Positions 1 through 6,288 of a stretch of 19,274 bases of DNA are shown here, piece after piece (positions within the stretch are counted from its first letter, which is position 1; every line of letters begins with the position of its first letter). Source of the DNA: Mageeibacillus sp. UBA1255. Its GTDB lineage: Bacteria; Bacillota; Clostridia; UBA1212; UBA1255. The notes beneath the pieces are model-generated. The model saw only the letters and a list, made by a program, of their open reading frames with translations. It searched no databases and was not told where the DNA came from. The DNA lies in assembly GCA_002308795.1 (NCBI GenBank), contig DBVV01000070.1:33567-52840 (forward strand), given 5' to 3'. Made by a program: the position numbers and the translations under genes.

Positions 1-1347
1 ATCAGCTGCCCCTGCGCGCTGGGGCTTGCCACGCCTGTGGCGATCATGGCCGGCAGCGGCGTCGGAGCTCGAAACGGTATACTTTATAAGACCGCATCTT
101 CGCTTGAGATACTGGGAAGGACGAAAATTTTTGTCCTCGATAAGACTGGTACGGTGACCAGCGGAGAGCCGTCCGTGACGGGAGTGTTTACCGCCCCGGG
201 CGTAGATGAAAAAAAGCTTGTTGCGCTTGCTGCGGCTCTCGAATCAGGAAGTGAGCATCCTCTTGGAAGGGCCATAGTAAAGTATGCTGAGCAGAATGCT
301 CTGGAATTGCCCGGAATAAAGGATTTTGAGGCTCTTCCGGGGAGCGGGCTGGCCGCTTACACGCAAGACGGTATTCTGATCTCAGGCGGCAGTGTCTCAT
401 ATATTGACGGCAGATTCGGGATAAGTGAAGAACTTAAAAAGATCGCTGAGATGCAGGCGGGAGAGGGGAGGACGCCCCTGGCTTTCGCTCTTGGTGAGAA
501 CGTTCTGGGCCTTATTTGCACTGAAGATACGATACGTGATGATTCGGCTGACGCCATCTCCGACCTGAAGTCGATGAAGACGTCTGTCGTGATGCTTACC
601 GGTGATAATTCCCGTACCGCTTCTGCCGTTGGAAGAGCAGCAGGAGTCGACGAGGTAATAGCTGAAGTGAAGCCGGACGGGAAAGCCGGAACGGTGGATT
701 CTCTTAAAAAGCGCGGAAAGACCGCTATGGTAGGGGACGGTATAAACGATGCACCTGCGCTCGTTACCGCAGACGTCGGGCTGGCGATCGGTACGGGAGC
801 GGACGTTGCCATCGATGCAGCCGACATAGTGATCGTTAAAAGCAGGCTGTCGGACGTTGCCGCCGCGTTCAGGCTGAGCAAAGCTGTTATACGGAACATA
901 TATGAAAATCTGTTCTGGGCTTTTATTTACAATATCATATGCATTCCGCTGGCGATCGGTTTATTCGGATTCGCGATGAAGCCTATGTACGGCGCGCTTG
1001 CGATGAGTTTGTCGAGTTTTTGCGTATGTATGAATGCGCTGAGGCTGAATCTGGTCAATATTCACGGTAAAAAGCGTGAGAAAAGTGTTCCGGAAGGCGG
1101 AAACGCGGCTATCGGCGTGAATGACGTTTATAAGGAGGATAAAGTGATGACGATAGTTTTAAAGGTCGAAGGTATGATGTGCACACATTGTGAGGCGAGA
1201 GTGAAAAAGGCTCTTGAGAGCATCGACGGTGTCGTGAGTGCTGCTCCTGATCATGAAAAGAATGAATGTACGGTGGTGCTAAGCCGCGAAGTGCCGGACG
1301 ATATCCTGAAAAAGGCTATCGAGGAACAGGGCTATACCGTCGTATAA
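1..1347 (+). CDS. copA: Cu(I)-translocating P1B-type ATPase, C-terminal part, with C-terminal HMA domain (5' end outside window)
   Basis: The reading frame is open from base 1, so the N-terminal part lies outside the window; 448 residues are visible. It starts in the metal-binding membrane helix with CPCALGLATP, the CPC signature of Cu+ pumps. The phosphorylation site DKTGT follows (Asp codon at 139), then SEHPLG in the nucleotide-binding domain and GDGINDAPAL in the hinge. The last membrane helices carry IYN and MSLSSFCVCMNALRL, matching the Cu+ (P1B-1) YN and MxxSS motifs. A linker of about 30 residues leads to an HMA domain with the metal site MMCTHC. The enzyme would export Cu(I) from the cytoplasm using ATP. 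HMA domains are more often N-terminal; whether another lies outside the window is unknown. The family call is firm. Cu rather than Ag specificity is inferred from the motifs. Confidence 0.93.
   Translation: MSCPCALGLATPVAIMAGSGVGARNGILYKTASSLEILGRTKIFVLDKTGTVTSGEPSVTGVFTAPGVDEKKLVALAAALESGSEHPLGRAIVKYAEQNALELPGIKDFEALPGSGLAAYTQDGILISGGSVSYIDGRFGISEELKKIAEMQAGEGRTPLAFALGENVLGLICTEDTIRDDSADAISDLKSMKTSVVMLTGDNSRTASAVGRAAGVDEVIAEVKPDGKAGTVDSLKKRGKTAMVGDGINDAPALVTADVGLAIGTGADVAIDAADIVIVKSRLSDVAAAFRLSKAVIRNIYENLFWAFIYNIICIPLAIGLFGFAMKPMYGALAMSLSSFCVCMNALRLNLVNIHGKKREKSVPEGGNAAIGVNDVYKEDKVMTIVLKVEGMMCTHCEARVKKALESIDGVVSAAPDHEKNECTVVLSREVPDDILKKAIEEQGYTVV
1147..1347 (+). CDS. Possible nested CopZ-like copper chaperone made from an internal start in the copA frame
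   Basis: Within the ATPase gene, AAGGAGG (1132-1138) stands 8 bases before an in-frame ATG at 1147, with GTG at 1144 as an alternative. Starting there gives 66 residues, the size of free-standing CopZ chaperones, beginning MTIVLKVEGMMCTHCEARV and containing the MxCxxC copper site. It covers exactly one HMA domain and nothing of the linker, whose boundary coincides with the start codon. The inference is that the transcript yields both the pump with its tail domain and a soluble chaperone that could deliver Cu(I) to it. An alternative is that copA and copZ were once separate genes and fused by loss of a stop, leaving the ribosome-binding site as a relic. Use of this start is not proven by sequence alone. 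Confidence 0.5.
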   Translation: MTIVLKVEGMMCTHCEARVKKALESIDGVVSAAPDHEKNECTVVLSREVPDDILKKAIEEQGYTVV

Positions 1348-1355
1348 AATAAGCA

Positions 1356-1385
1356 GACAGAGCCGGACAGAGTAGGACAGAGCGC
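1356..1385 (+). repeat. Three tandem 10-base direct repeats after copA
   Basis: The motif GACAGAGNNN occurs three times head to tail (1356-1365, 1366-1375, 1376-1385), with variable last bases CCG, TAG and CGC. It lies in the 88-base gap between the convergent ends of copA and the MocR gene. No terminator hairpin with a T run is apparent here. The role is unknown. Confidence 0.7.
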
Positions 1386-1407
1386 GAATAAAATACAAAG
1401 ACACATA

Positions 1408-1425
1408 CCGGTCCGCCCGGTCCGC
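1408..1425 (+). repeat. Perfect 9-base tandem duplication CCGGTCCGC
   Basis: CCGGTCCGC is present twice without spacing (1408-1416 and 1417-1425). It sits just beyond the stop codon of the truncated MocR gene on the other strand. It may reflect the small rearrangements that shortened that gene, but this is inference. Confidence 0.7.
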
Positions 1426-1435
1426 AGTGCGCAGA

Positions 1436-2587
1436 TCATGCTTTGCCGTGACCGGATACAGATGCGCGCCTGATCCTCCGGACGCGGTTTATATGCCGTT
1501 CAAAATTACCCGAACTGATGAATTCGGATAAGATAAGTTGTTCAAACGTCGGAACGGGGCAGGGATAAAAGCCTGCCTTTTTTTCATATTCGGCGGCGAT
1601 ATATTCCGGAAGGATCATATATGATATGCGAAGCGCAGGTGACAGCGTGACCGAAAAAGTGTTCATATATATCACGTTATCGATACCGGACAACGTAAAC
1701 AGTGTGTCAAACGTTTTATTCATTATCGAGAATTCCGATTCCACGTCATCTTCAATGATCAGCCTCCCCGGTTTCGACGCCCATGCGATATATTCCGCTC
1801 GCTTTCCGGCCTGAGCGGTCGCGCCTGACGGGAAGCTTCTGTAGGGTGTCACGTGCAGGACGGTCGCTTTCGTACGGTTAAGCTCCTCTGATAGTATTCC
1901 TTCGCTGCCGATCTTCAGCATTTCGACGACTGCGTCTTCCGCTTTGTAAACGCGTTCTATCATATGATACGACGGGGATTCTATCGCGTATATCCTGTCT
2001 TTCCCGAGCACGTGTATCAGCCTCTCATAAAGATATGCAGAACCTGCGCCGATCACGATCCTTTCCGGATCGCACCTGATCCCGCGGTTCCGGTCAAGAA
2101 ATTCGGAAATGGAACGGCGAAGTTCAGGCTGTCCGATATTCGGCGAACGCTGCAGAATGACCTGTCTTCTGTCGCTAAGGACCTGACGAACCGTCTTTGC
2201 CCACACGTTAAACGGAAAATCTTCTCCCGGAAGGTCTTCGGCACGCATCGGTTCGCGAATAATATCCGGTCTGGATCGAAGCATCTGCGATATGTTTTTT
2301 CCTCCGTGTTCCGTATCGTACGAAACGTAATAACCGCTCCGTTCCTTCGATATTATGTATCCTTCGTCTTCCAGAGTCTCGAGAGCATGCTCAACAGTGA
2401 CAAGGCTCATACCGTATTTATCTGCAATAGTTCGCTTCGAAGGCAGTTTTTCTCCTGTCTTATACGTGCCGGAGGCAATGCTTTCGGCGATCTTCCTGTA
2501 AAGCAAAATATATTTCGGCTGTTTTTTTTGCATTTCGCGTCCGGCTGCGGCAACGCGTTCAGTTTCACGCTTTTCTTGATCTGCCAT
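1436..2587 (-). CDS. MocR/PdxR-like GntR-family regulator with degenerate, shortened aminotransferase domain
   Basis: Start chosen at 2587: CAGGAGG lies 10 bases upstream, and the frame upstream of it runs through the promoter. The product is 383 residues. Residues about 22-92 form a GntR winged helix (ILLYRKIAESI, GEKLPSKRTIADKYGMS, TVEHALETLEDEGYI). Residues about 130-383 resemble fold-type I aminotransferases (SPSYHMIERVY, IIEDDVESEF). Two things are odd. The segment normally reading TFSKTLxPALRLGY is TFSVTLSPALRISY, so the PLP-binding lysine is Val313. The usual EDDYDSEF has Val in place of Tyr. The protein also stops soon after HINRVRRIRR, about 70-80 residues before most MocR proteins end. 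MocR proteins next to B6 genes usually sense PLP; this one probably cannot form the Schiff base. It could bind another ligand, act without ligand, or be decaying. It is divergent from a pyridoxal kinase gene. Confidence 0.88.
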   Translation of the reverse strand: MADQEKRETERVAAAGREMQKKQPKYILLYRKIAESIASGTYKTGEKLPSKRTIADKYGMSLVTVEHALETLEDEGYIISKERSGYYVSYDTEHGGKNISQMLRSRPDIIREPMRAEDLPGEDFPFNVWAKTVRQVLSDRRQVILQRSPNIGQPELRRSISEFLDRNRGIRCDPERIVIGAGSAYLYERLIHVLGKDRIYAIESPSYHMIERVYKAEDAVVEMLKIGSEGILSEELNRTKATVLHVTPYRSFPSGATAQAGKRAEYIAWASKPGRLIIEDDVESEFSIMNKTFDTLFTLSGIDNVIYMNTFSVTLSPALRISYMILPEYIAAEYEKKAGFYPCPVPTFEQLILSEFISSGNFERHINRVRRIRRASVSGHGKA

Positions 2588-2674
2588 ATCTGTAAAGCCT
2601 CCTGCCCGTGTATGGACCGTAAATCTGGTATTATAAAAATAATCAAAATTGGATATTTTAATAAAACCAAATCG

Positions 2675-2703
2675 AGTATAAACTGTTTTACGTTCCAAGT
2701 CAA
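2675..2703 (-). promoter_or_regulatory. Sigma-70-type promoter for the MocR gene
   Basis: On the minus strand TTGACT (2703-2698), a 17-base spacer and TATACT (2680-2675) form a near-consensus promoter. It predicts a leader of about 80 bases. It lies inside the 144-base divergent gap and overlaps DNA upstream of the kinase gene, so a regulator bound here could affect both directions. TTGG (2649-2652) and CCAA (2667-2670) form inverted arms around an A/T-rich core just downstream, a possible but weak operator. No convincing forward promoter for the kinase is seen, which would fit activation. Confidence 0.7.
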
Positions 2704-2731
2704 GTTTTACTTTTACAGGGAGGCAAGGAAA

Positions 2732-3562
2732 ATGGATTACAAGAAAGTTTTAACAGTGCAGGACATTTCGTGCTACGGACAATGCTCGTTGACCGTAGCG
2801 CTCCCGATATTGTCAGCGGCAGGGCTGGAGACGTGCATACTTCCGTCCGCGGTGTTGTCCACTCATACCGCCGGTTTTTCCGGGTACACGTTCCGTGATC
2901 TTACCGACGACATTCCGGCGATCACTAAACACTGGCAGAAAGAGAACATCAGGTTTGACGCGATCTATACCGGTTATCTGGGCAGCACGCAGCAGATCGC
3001 TTACGTTATGGATATGATGAAAAATCTCCGGAAGAAAGAATTCGTGAGTTTTGTTGACCCCGCGATGGCGGACAACGGCAGGCTTTATCCTGCTTTTGAT
3101 GCCGCTTTCGTTGAAGAGATGAAGAAACTCGCTTTTTCGGCAGATATCATTCTTCCGAACATTACCGAGGCATGTTTCCTGACCGGATCAAAATACGAAG
3201 AAAAATACGATGCAGCCTATATCGATGAGCTTCTCGGCAGACTTCGCGCCGAGGGAGCTGGGACGATCATTCTGACCGGCGTCAGTTTTTCCGATACTAC
3301 CACCGGCGTGATGGTCCTGGACGGCGACAATAAATCTTATTATGAACACAGGAAGATCCCTAAGGGCAGCCACGGAACGGGTGACGTTTACGCATCCGCT
3401 TTTGTCGGGGCGTATTTAAGAGGCAGTTCGGCATATGAATCGGCTGGGATCGCGGCGGAATATACGGTAAGATGCATAGAGAACACGATCGACGATCCGG
3501 AACACTGGTACGGTGTAAAATTCGAACCTGTGCTTCCTTACCTTATCGAGCGCCTTAAATGA
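2732..3562 (+). CDS. pdxY: Pyridoxal/pyridoxamine kinase, PdxY-like
   Basis: Start at 2732, with GGGAGG 8 bases upstream; the open frame continues upstream but there it is antisense to the MocR gene. The 276-residue product has the ribokinase-like fold of pyridoxal kinases: QDISCYGQCSLTVALPILSAAG at the vitamer-binding N terminus, PSAVLSTHT, the VDPAMADNGRLY strand-loop, and KGSHGTGDVYASAF with the catalytic Asp218 of the GTGD anion hole. The length is typical of PdxY/PdxK. It phosphorylates pyridoxal or pyridoxamine with ATP in the salvage route to PLP in the cytoplasm. Divergent arrangement with a MocR-type regulator is the usual context for vitamin B6 control. The exact vitamer preference cannot be read from the sequence. 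Confidence 0.93.
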   Translation: MDYKKVLTVQDISCYGQCSLTVALPILSAAGLETCILPSAVLSTHTAGFSGYTFRDLTDDIPAITKHWQKENIRFDAIYTGYLGSTQQIAYVMDMMKNLRKKEFVSFVDPAMADNGRLYPAFDAAFVEEMKKLAFSADIILPNITEACFLTGSKYEEKYDAAYIDELLGRLRAEGAGTIILTGVSFSDTTTGVMVLDGDNKSYYEHRKIPKGSHGTGDVYASAFVGAYLRGSSAYESAGIAAEYTVRCIENTIDDPEHWYGVKFEPVLPYLIERLK

Positions 3563-3613
3563 CCGGGAAATAACCGGAAATAACGGGAAAAATCCGGAAA
3601 TAACCGGAAAAAA
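3563..3613 (+). repeat. Five degenerate 10-11 base repeats (CCGGAAATAA-like) with phased A tracts
   Basis: Units begin at 3563, 3574, 3584, 3594 and 3604 and read CCGGGAAATAA, CCGGAAATAA, CGGGAAAAAT, CCGGAAATAA and CCGGAAAAAA. Their spacing is one helical turn. Another A-rich stretch follows up to base 3628. The block lies directly upstream of the strong promoter at 3632. It could bend the DNA or serve as an UP-like element, an inference from the phasing. Confidence 0.75.
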
Positions 3614-3631
3614 AGAAAAATAAAAAAACGA

Positions 3632-3660
3632 TTGACAGCCTGCGGAAGATGTGGTATCAT
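3632..3660 (+). promoter_or_regulatory. Sigma-70-type promoter of the ylxM-ffh-rpsP cluster
   Basis: A perfect -35 TTGACA (3632-3637), a 17-base spacer and TATCAT (3655-3660) are followed by the ylxM start 73 bases after the -10. The A-rich DNA upstream should strengthen it. It probably drives the SRP/ribosomal/tRNA-modification genes. Confidence 0.85.
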
Positions 3661-3682
3661 TGTCAAGTGCTTTGGCTTGACA
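3661..3682 (+). promoter_or_regulatory. Perfect 7-base inverted repeat at the predicted transcription start
   Basis: TGTCAAG (3661-3667) and CTTGACA (3676-3682) are exact reverse complements around an 8-base centre. They begin immediately after the -10 element. The site could be a repressor operator or a small 5' hairpin in the RNA. TTGACAGC of the right arm also copies the -35 octamer at 3632-3639. The function is not known. Confidence 0.5.
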
Positions 3683-3733
3683 GCATCGCCTGCAGGCTGA
3701 TCGTATTTATGACAAGATGCGGGAGGAGAAACC

Positions 3734-4099
3734 GTGAAACTTCAACAAGATATGTATGAGATGGGTATGCTTATGGACTTTTACGGTTCGCTGCTTACCG
3801 AGAACACACTCGAAGTAATGGAAATGTACTATAACGAAGATATGAGCCTGGCCGAGATAGGGGAAGCCCTTCATATTTCCAGGCAGGGGGCTCACAGCTT
3901 CATAACAAAGGGAAAACAGCAGCTCCAGGAATTCGAAAGCAAACTCGGACTGTTCGAAAAATTCAAGAAGATCAGGGCGCAGCTCGAAGAACTCCAGACG
4001 GAGTGCGGGATCATTGACCGCGCGGCCCTTTCCAAATACGAGGCGGGATTGCTTGACAGCATGCAAAGCAGGATCTCGGACATGATCTCCGAACTGTGA
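3734..4099 (+). CDS. ylxM: YlxM/UPF0122 family SRP-associated helix-turn-helix protein
   Basis: Starts at GTG 3734 with GGGAGGAG about 5 bases upstream; 121 residues. The sequence is typical of the YlxM family: LMDFYGSLLTENTLEVMEMYYNED, then a sigma-factor-region-4-like helix-turn-helix, SLAEIGEALHISRQGAHSFI (residues about 37-57), then a long charged helix, probably coiled coil. YlxM is regularly the partner gene immediately upstream of ffh in Bacillota, and in streptococci it has been linked to SRP assembly. The 41-base gap to ffh supports co-transcription. A DNA-binding role is suggested by the fold, but the family's documented link is to the SRP pathway. The family assignment is confident. 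Confidence 0.92.
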   Translation: MKLQQDMYEMGMLMDFYGSLLTENTLEVMEMYYNEDMSLAEIGEALHISRQGAHSFITKGKQQLQEFESKLGLFEKFKKIRAQLEELQTECGIIDRAALSKYEAGLLDSMQSRISDMISEL

Positions 4100-4140
4100 A
4101 TGCATACCCGAACGGTACGAAAGTGTGAACGGAGTAAAAC

Positions 4141-5511
4141 ATGGCATTTGAAAGCTTATCCGCAAAATTACAAGCAACGATAAAGCGCCTCAGGGGGCAG
4201 ACAAGAGTCTCCGAGAAGGACGTTAAAGATTTTATGCGCGAGATCCGTCTGGCTTTGCTCGAAGCCGACGTTAACTATAAAGTCGTAAAAGATTTCATAT
4301 CGAAAGTATCGGAAAAGGCCGTAGGACAGAAAGTACTTGAAAGCCTGTCTCCGGGGCAACAGATCGTTAAGATCGTTGACGACGAGCTTGTTGAACTGCT
4401 CGGCGCCGATGACTATAAACTTGATTTCTCAAAGCAGCCCCCGAACGTAATACTGATGTGCGGACTTCAGGGCGCAGGTAAAACGACCGCTTCCGCAAAA
4501 CTCGCCCTTAATCTCAGGAAGAGCGGAAGAAAGCCTTTACTTGCAGCATGCGACGTATACAGACCCGCCGCTATCAAACAGCTCGAAATACTCGGAAAAC
4601 AGATCGATATTCCTGTATACACCGAAGACAGCAAAAAGCCTGTCGAGATCGCGCAGAACGCCGTGAAAAAAGCGTTCAGGAGCCTTAACGACACCGTGAT
4701 AGTTGACACCGCCGGACGTCTTCAGATCGACGAAGATATGATGGAAGAACTCCGTCAACTAAAAAAGGCGCTGAGCCCTTCAGAGATACTGCTCGTAGTT
4801 GACAGCATGACCGGCCAGGAAGCTGCGAACGTGGCGAAAGCGTTCAACGACGATCTGGATATAACCGGCGTTATACTGTCTAAACTTGACAGCGATACGA
4901 GAGGCGGCGCGGCATTGTCCGTAAGAGCTATCACCGGAAAGCCGATCAAGTTTGCATCCAGCGGCGAAAAATTAAGTGAATTCGAGACGTTCTACCCCAA
5001 GCGCATGGCAGACAGGATACTCGGCATGGGCGACGTACTTACACTGATCGAAAAAGCCCAGGAAATTTACGACGAAAAACAGGCGGTGGAACTGGAGAAG
5101 AAGATAAGAGCTCAGACTTTTACGCTCGACGATTTCCTTGACCAGTTAAGACAGATCAGAAAAATGGGCGGGCTGCGCGGATTGCTTAAACTGATCCCCG
5201 GGGCATCCCAGATAAATGACTCACAGATCGACGAGGGAGCGCTCTCGAAGATCGAGGCGATCATATGCTCCATGACTCCGAAAGAAAAACGGAATCCGGA
5301 CATTCTGAACGCCAGCAGAAGGAAGCGCATCGCCGCGGGAAGCGGTACGACGGTGCAGGACGTAAACAAACTCATGCACCAGTTTGAAGACATGCGGGCA
5401 ATGATGAAACGTATGTCGAAAGGTGGTATTGGCAAAAAAGGATTCGGCGGAGGATTTCCGGGAGGTTTCCCCGGTGGATTTCCCGGAGATTTTTCGGGAT
5501 TTGACAAATGA
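4141..5511 (+). CDS. ffh: Signal recognition particle GTPase Ffh (SRP54)
   Basis: 456 residues, normal for Ffh, starting 7 bases after a GGAG. Residues 1-90 form the N domain helical bundle. The GTPase domain contains GLQGAGKTT from Gly108, DTAGRLQ from Asp189 and LSKLDSDTRGG. The M domain from about residue 300 contains DFLDQLRQIRKMGGLRGLL and the RNA-binding segment MTPKEKRNPDILNASRRKRIAAGSG in its usual place. The protein binds the 4.5S/6S SRP RNA and hydrophobic signal sequences emerging from ribosomes and delivers them to FtsY at the membrane. The tail consists of GGFPGGFPGGFPGDF-like repeats, a glycine/phenylalanine variant of the flexible GM-rich end common in Ffh. ylxM is upstream and rpsP follows after 106 bases. 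Confidence 0.98.
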   Translation: MAFESLSAKLQATIKRLRGQTRVSEKDVKDFMREIRLALLEADVNYKVVKDFISKVSEKAVGQKVLESLSPGQQIVKIVDDELVELLGADDYKLDFSKQPPNVILMCGLQGAGKTTASAKLALNLRKSGRKPLLAACDVYRPAAIKQLEILGKQIDIPVYTEDSKKPVEIAQNAVKKAFRSLNDTVIVDTAGRLQIDEDMMEELRQLKKALSPSEILLVVDSMTGQEAANVAKAFNDDLDITGVILSKLDSDTRGGAALSVRAITGKPIKFASSGEKLSEFETFYPKRMADRILGMGDVLTLIEKAQEIYDEKQAVELEKKIRAQTFTLDDFLDQLRQIRKMGGLRGLLKLIPGASQINDSQIDEGALSKIEAIICSMTPKEKRNPDILNASRRKRIAAGSGTTVQDVNKLMHQFEDMRAMMKRMSKGGIGKKGFGGGFPGGFPGGFPGDFSGFDK

Positions 5512-5516
5512 CGCTG

Positions 5517-5545
5517 CGGTCAACGACCGTCCTGCCCTTACAGGA
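5517..5545 (+). other. Two adjacent short inverted repeats in the ffh-rpsP gap
   Basis: CGGTC-AAC-GACCG (5517-5529) and TCCTG-six bases-CAGGA (5530-5545) are back-to-back potential hairpins. They start 5 bases after the ffh stop. The T content downstream is modest (GTTTTG), so this is at best a weak terminator. It may instead be leader structure for rpsP. The rest of the gap up to 5603 shows no promoter I would defend. Confidence 0.35.
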
Positions 5546-5617
5546 AAAGCGTTTTGTTAATCAAAGCCTGTTCATTTTTGTAGATATACAAATCCAAACG
5601 TATGGAGGTGATAATAA

Positions 5618-5860
5618 ATGCTCAAGATCAGGTTAAGAAGGATCGGCGCTAAAAAAGCACCCTTCTACAGGGTAGTAGTAGCCGAATCCCATTATGCCAG
5701 AGACGGAAGATTCATCGAAGAGATCGGAACATACAATCCCCTAGTTGAACCGGCCGAAGTTAAGATCGACCTGGAAAAGGCCGATGAATGGATCAAAAAA
5801 GGCGCGCAGCCAACTGATACCGTTAAAGTACTGTTAAAAAAAGCACAGGAAAACGCATGA
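5618..5860 (+). CDS. rpsP: 30S ribosomal protein bS16
   Basis: 80 residues, start ATG 5618 after GGAGGTG with a 7-base spacer. It has the complete bS16 sequence pattern: KIRLRRIGAKKAPFYRVVVAES, DGRFIEEIGTYNPL, and EWIKKGAQPTDTVKVLLKKA near the C terminus. It binds 16S rRNA and is needed for 30S assembly. Its position between ffh and khpA/rimM is the standard one in Bacillota. RimM, three genes on, is itself a 30S maturation factor, so co-expression is sensible. Confidence 0.98.
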   Translation: MLKIRLRRIGAKKAPFYRVVVAESHYARDGRFIEEIGTYNPLVEPAEVKIDLEKADEWIKKGAQPTDTVKVLLKKAQENA

Positions 5861-5875
5861 CCCAGCTGCGTTTTT
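5850..5875 (+). terminator. Terminator-like inverted repeat over the rpsP stop codon
   Basis: AAAACGCA (5850-5857) and TGCGTTTT (5867-5874) are exact reverse complements around a 9-base loop. The right arm ends in five T residues. Only four of the eight pairs are G:C-containing core, so read-through into khpA is likely. It could reduce khpA/rimM/trmD expression relative to rpsP. Confidence 0.45.
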
Positions 5876-5901
5876 CAAATGAATCGAGGTAAAAATTAAA
5901 A

Positions 5902-6141
5902 ATGGAAGAATTCCTTATTTCTATTGTCCGTCAGCTTGTTGACGATCCGGAACAGGTTACTGTTGAAGTGGAAGAGAACGAGAACAATACCGTTCTGAAA
6001 CTTAGTGTTGCCCCTGAAGATATGGGCAGGGTTATCGGCCGCGAAGGAAGAGTAGCAAGAGCTCTCCGTACGGTCGCGAAAGCGGCGTTCAGGAATAACC
6101 CGAAACCGGTTTACATTGACATAGTTGATAAAGCCGAATGA
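5902..6141 (+). CDS. khpA: KhpA/YlqC family single-KH-domain RNA-binding protein
   Basis: 79 residues, starting ATG 5902 with GAGGT 12 bases upstream. It is a single KH domain with the signature GRVIGREGRVARALRTVAKAA (the GxxG loop is GREG). Length, sequence and position between rpsP and rimM match KhpA, which pairs with KhpB/Jag as a global RNA-binding complex affecting division and cell-wall genes in Gram-positive bacteria. KhpB is not in this window. The assignment is confident; RNA targets cannot be inferred. Confidence 0.95.
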   Translation: MEEFLISIVRQLVDDPEQVTVEVEENENNTVLKLSVAPEDMGRVIGREGRVARALRTVAKAAFRNNPKPVYIDIVDKAE

Positions 6142-6177
6142 TCAGCGACGTATGAGCCTGATCACGACCAGCTTTTT
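6139..6177 (+). terminator. Weak terminator-like inverted repeat at the khpA stop
   Basis: TGATCAG (6139-6145), which includes the khpA stop codon, is exactly complementary to CTGATCA (6158-6164) across a 12-base loop. A TTTTT run comes 8 bases later (6173-6177). The stem is short and the T run displaced, so termination would be partial at best. Confidence 0.3.
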
Positions 6178-6186
6178 CGACGATTA

Positions 6187-6217
6187 TAGTTGACAGGCAA
6201 AAGATATTAGTTGACAG
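6187..6217 (+). repeat. 10-base direct repeat TAGTTGACAG, two copies 21 bases apart
   Basis: Identical copies at 6187-6196 and 6208-6217 are separated by two helical turns, like a dimer-of-dimers operator. Each contains TTGACA, but neither has an acceptable -10 at the right distance. The repeat lies in the 147-base gap before rimM. Confidence 0.55.
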
Positions 6218-6220
6218 CTA

Positions 6221-6267
6221 TTCCGGCCCGGATACGGAACGGTTTATCCGCGTGCCCGGGCCCGGAA
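6221..6267 (+). promoter_or_regulatory. GC-rich hairpin in the leader immediately before rimM
   Basis: TTCCGGCCCGG (6221-6231) pairs with CCGGGCCCGGAA (6256-6267) with one bulged G. CGGATA (6229-6234) can alternatively pair with TATCCG (6245-6250). No T run follows, so it is not a terminator. It ends 10 bases before the AAAGGGG ribosome-binding site of rimM and could modulate its translation or the RNA's stability. Confidence 0.5.
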
Positions 6268-6288
6268 TTATCTGAAAGGGGCGGACTG

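Noticed and set aside
1441..1480. Simple frameshift explaining the short MocR C terminus
   Set aside because: No other frame on the minus strand past the stop continues recognisable aminotransferase sequence, so the end looks deleted rather than shifted.
1964..2731. Long in-frame extension upstream of the pyridoxal kinase start
   Set aside because: It is antisense to the MocR gene, its residues resemble no kinase sequence, and 2732 has a good ribosome-binding site and the family N terminus.
3632..6217. TTGACAGC as a dispersed regulatory motif
   Set aside because: Several copies are coding sequence for Leu/Val-Asp-Ser in ylxM and ffh (near 4051, 4799 and 4886), so recurrence of the octamer alone is not evidence of a regulon.
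6211..6288. N-terminal extension of RimM starting at TTG 6211
   Set aside because: It runs through the direct repeat and hairpin; 6289 has the ribosome-binding site and begins at the conserved RimM N terminus.
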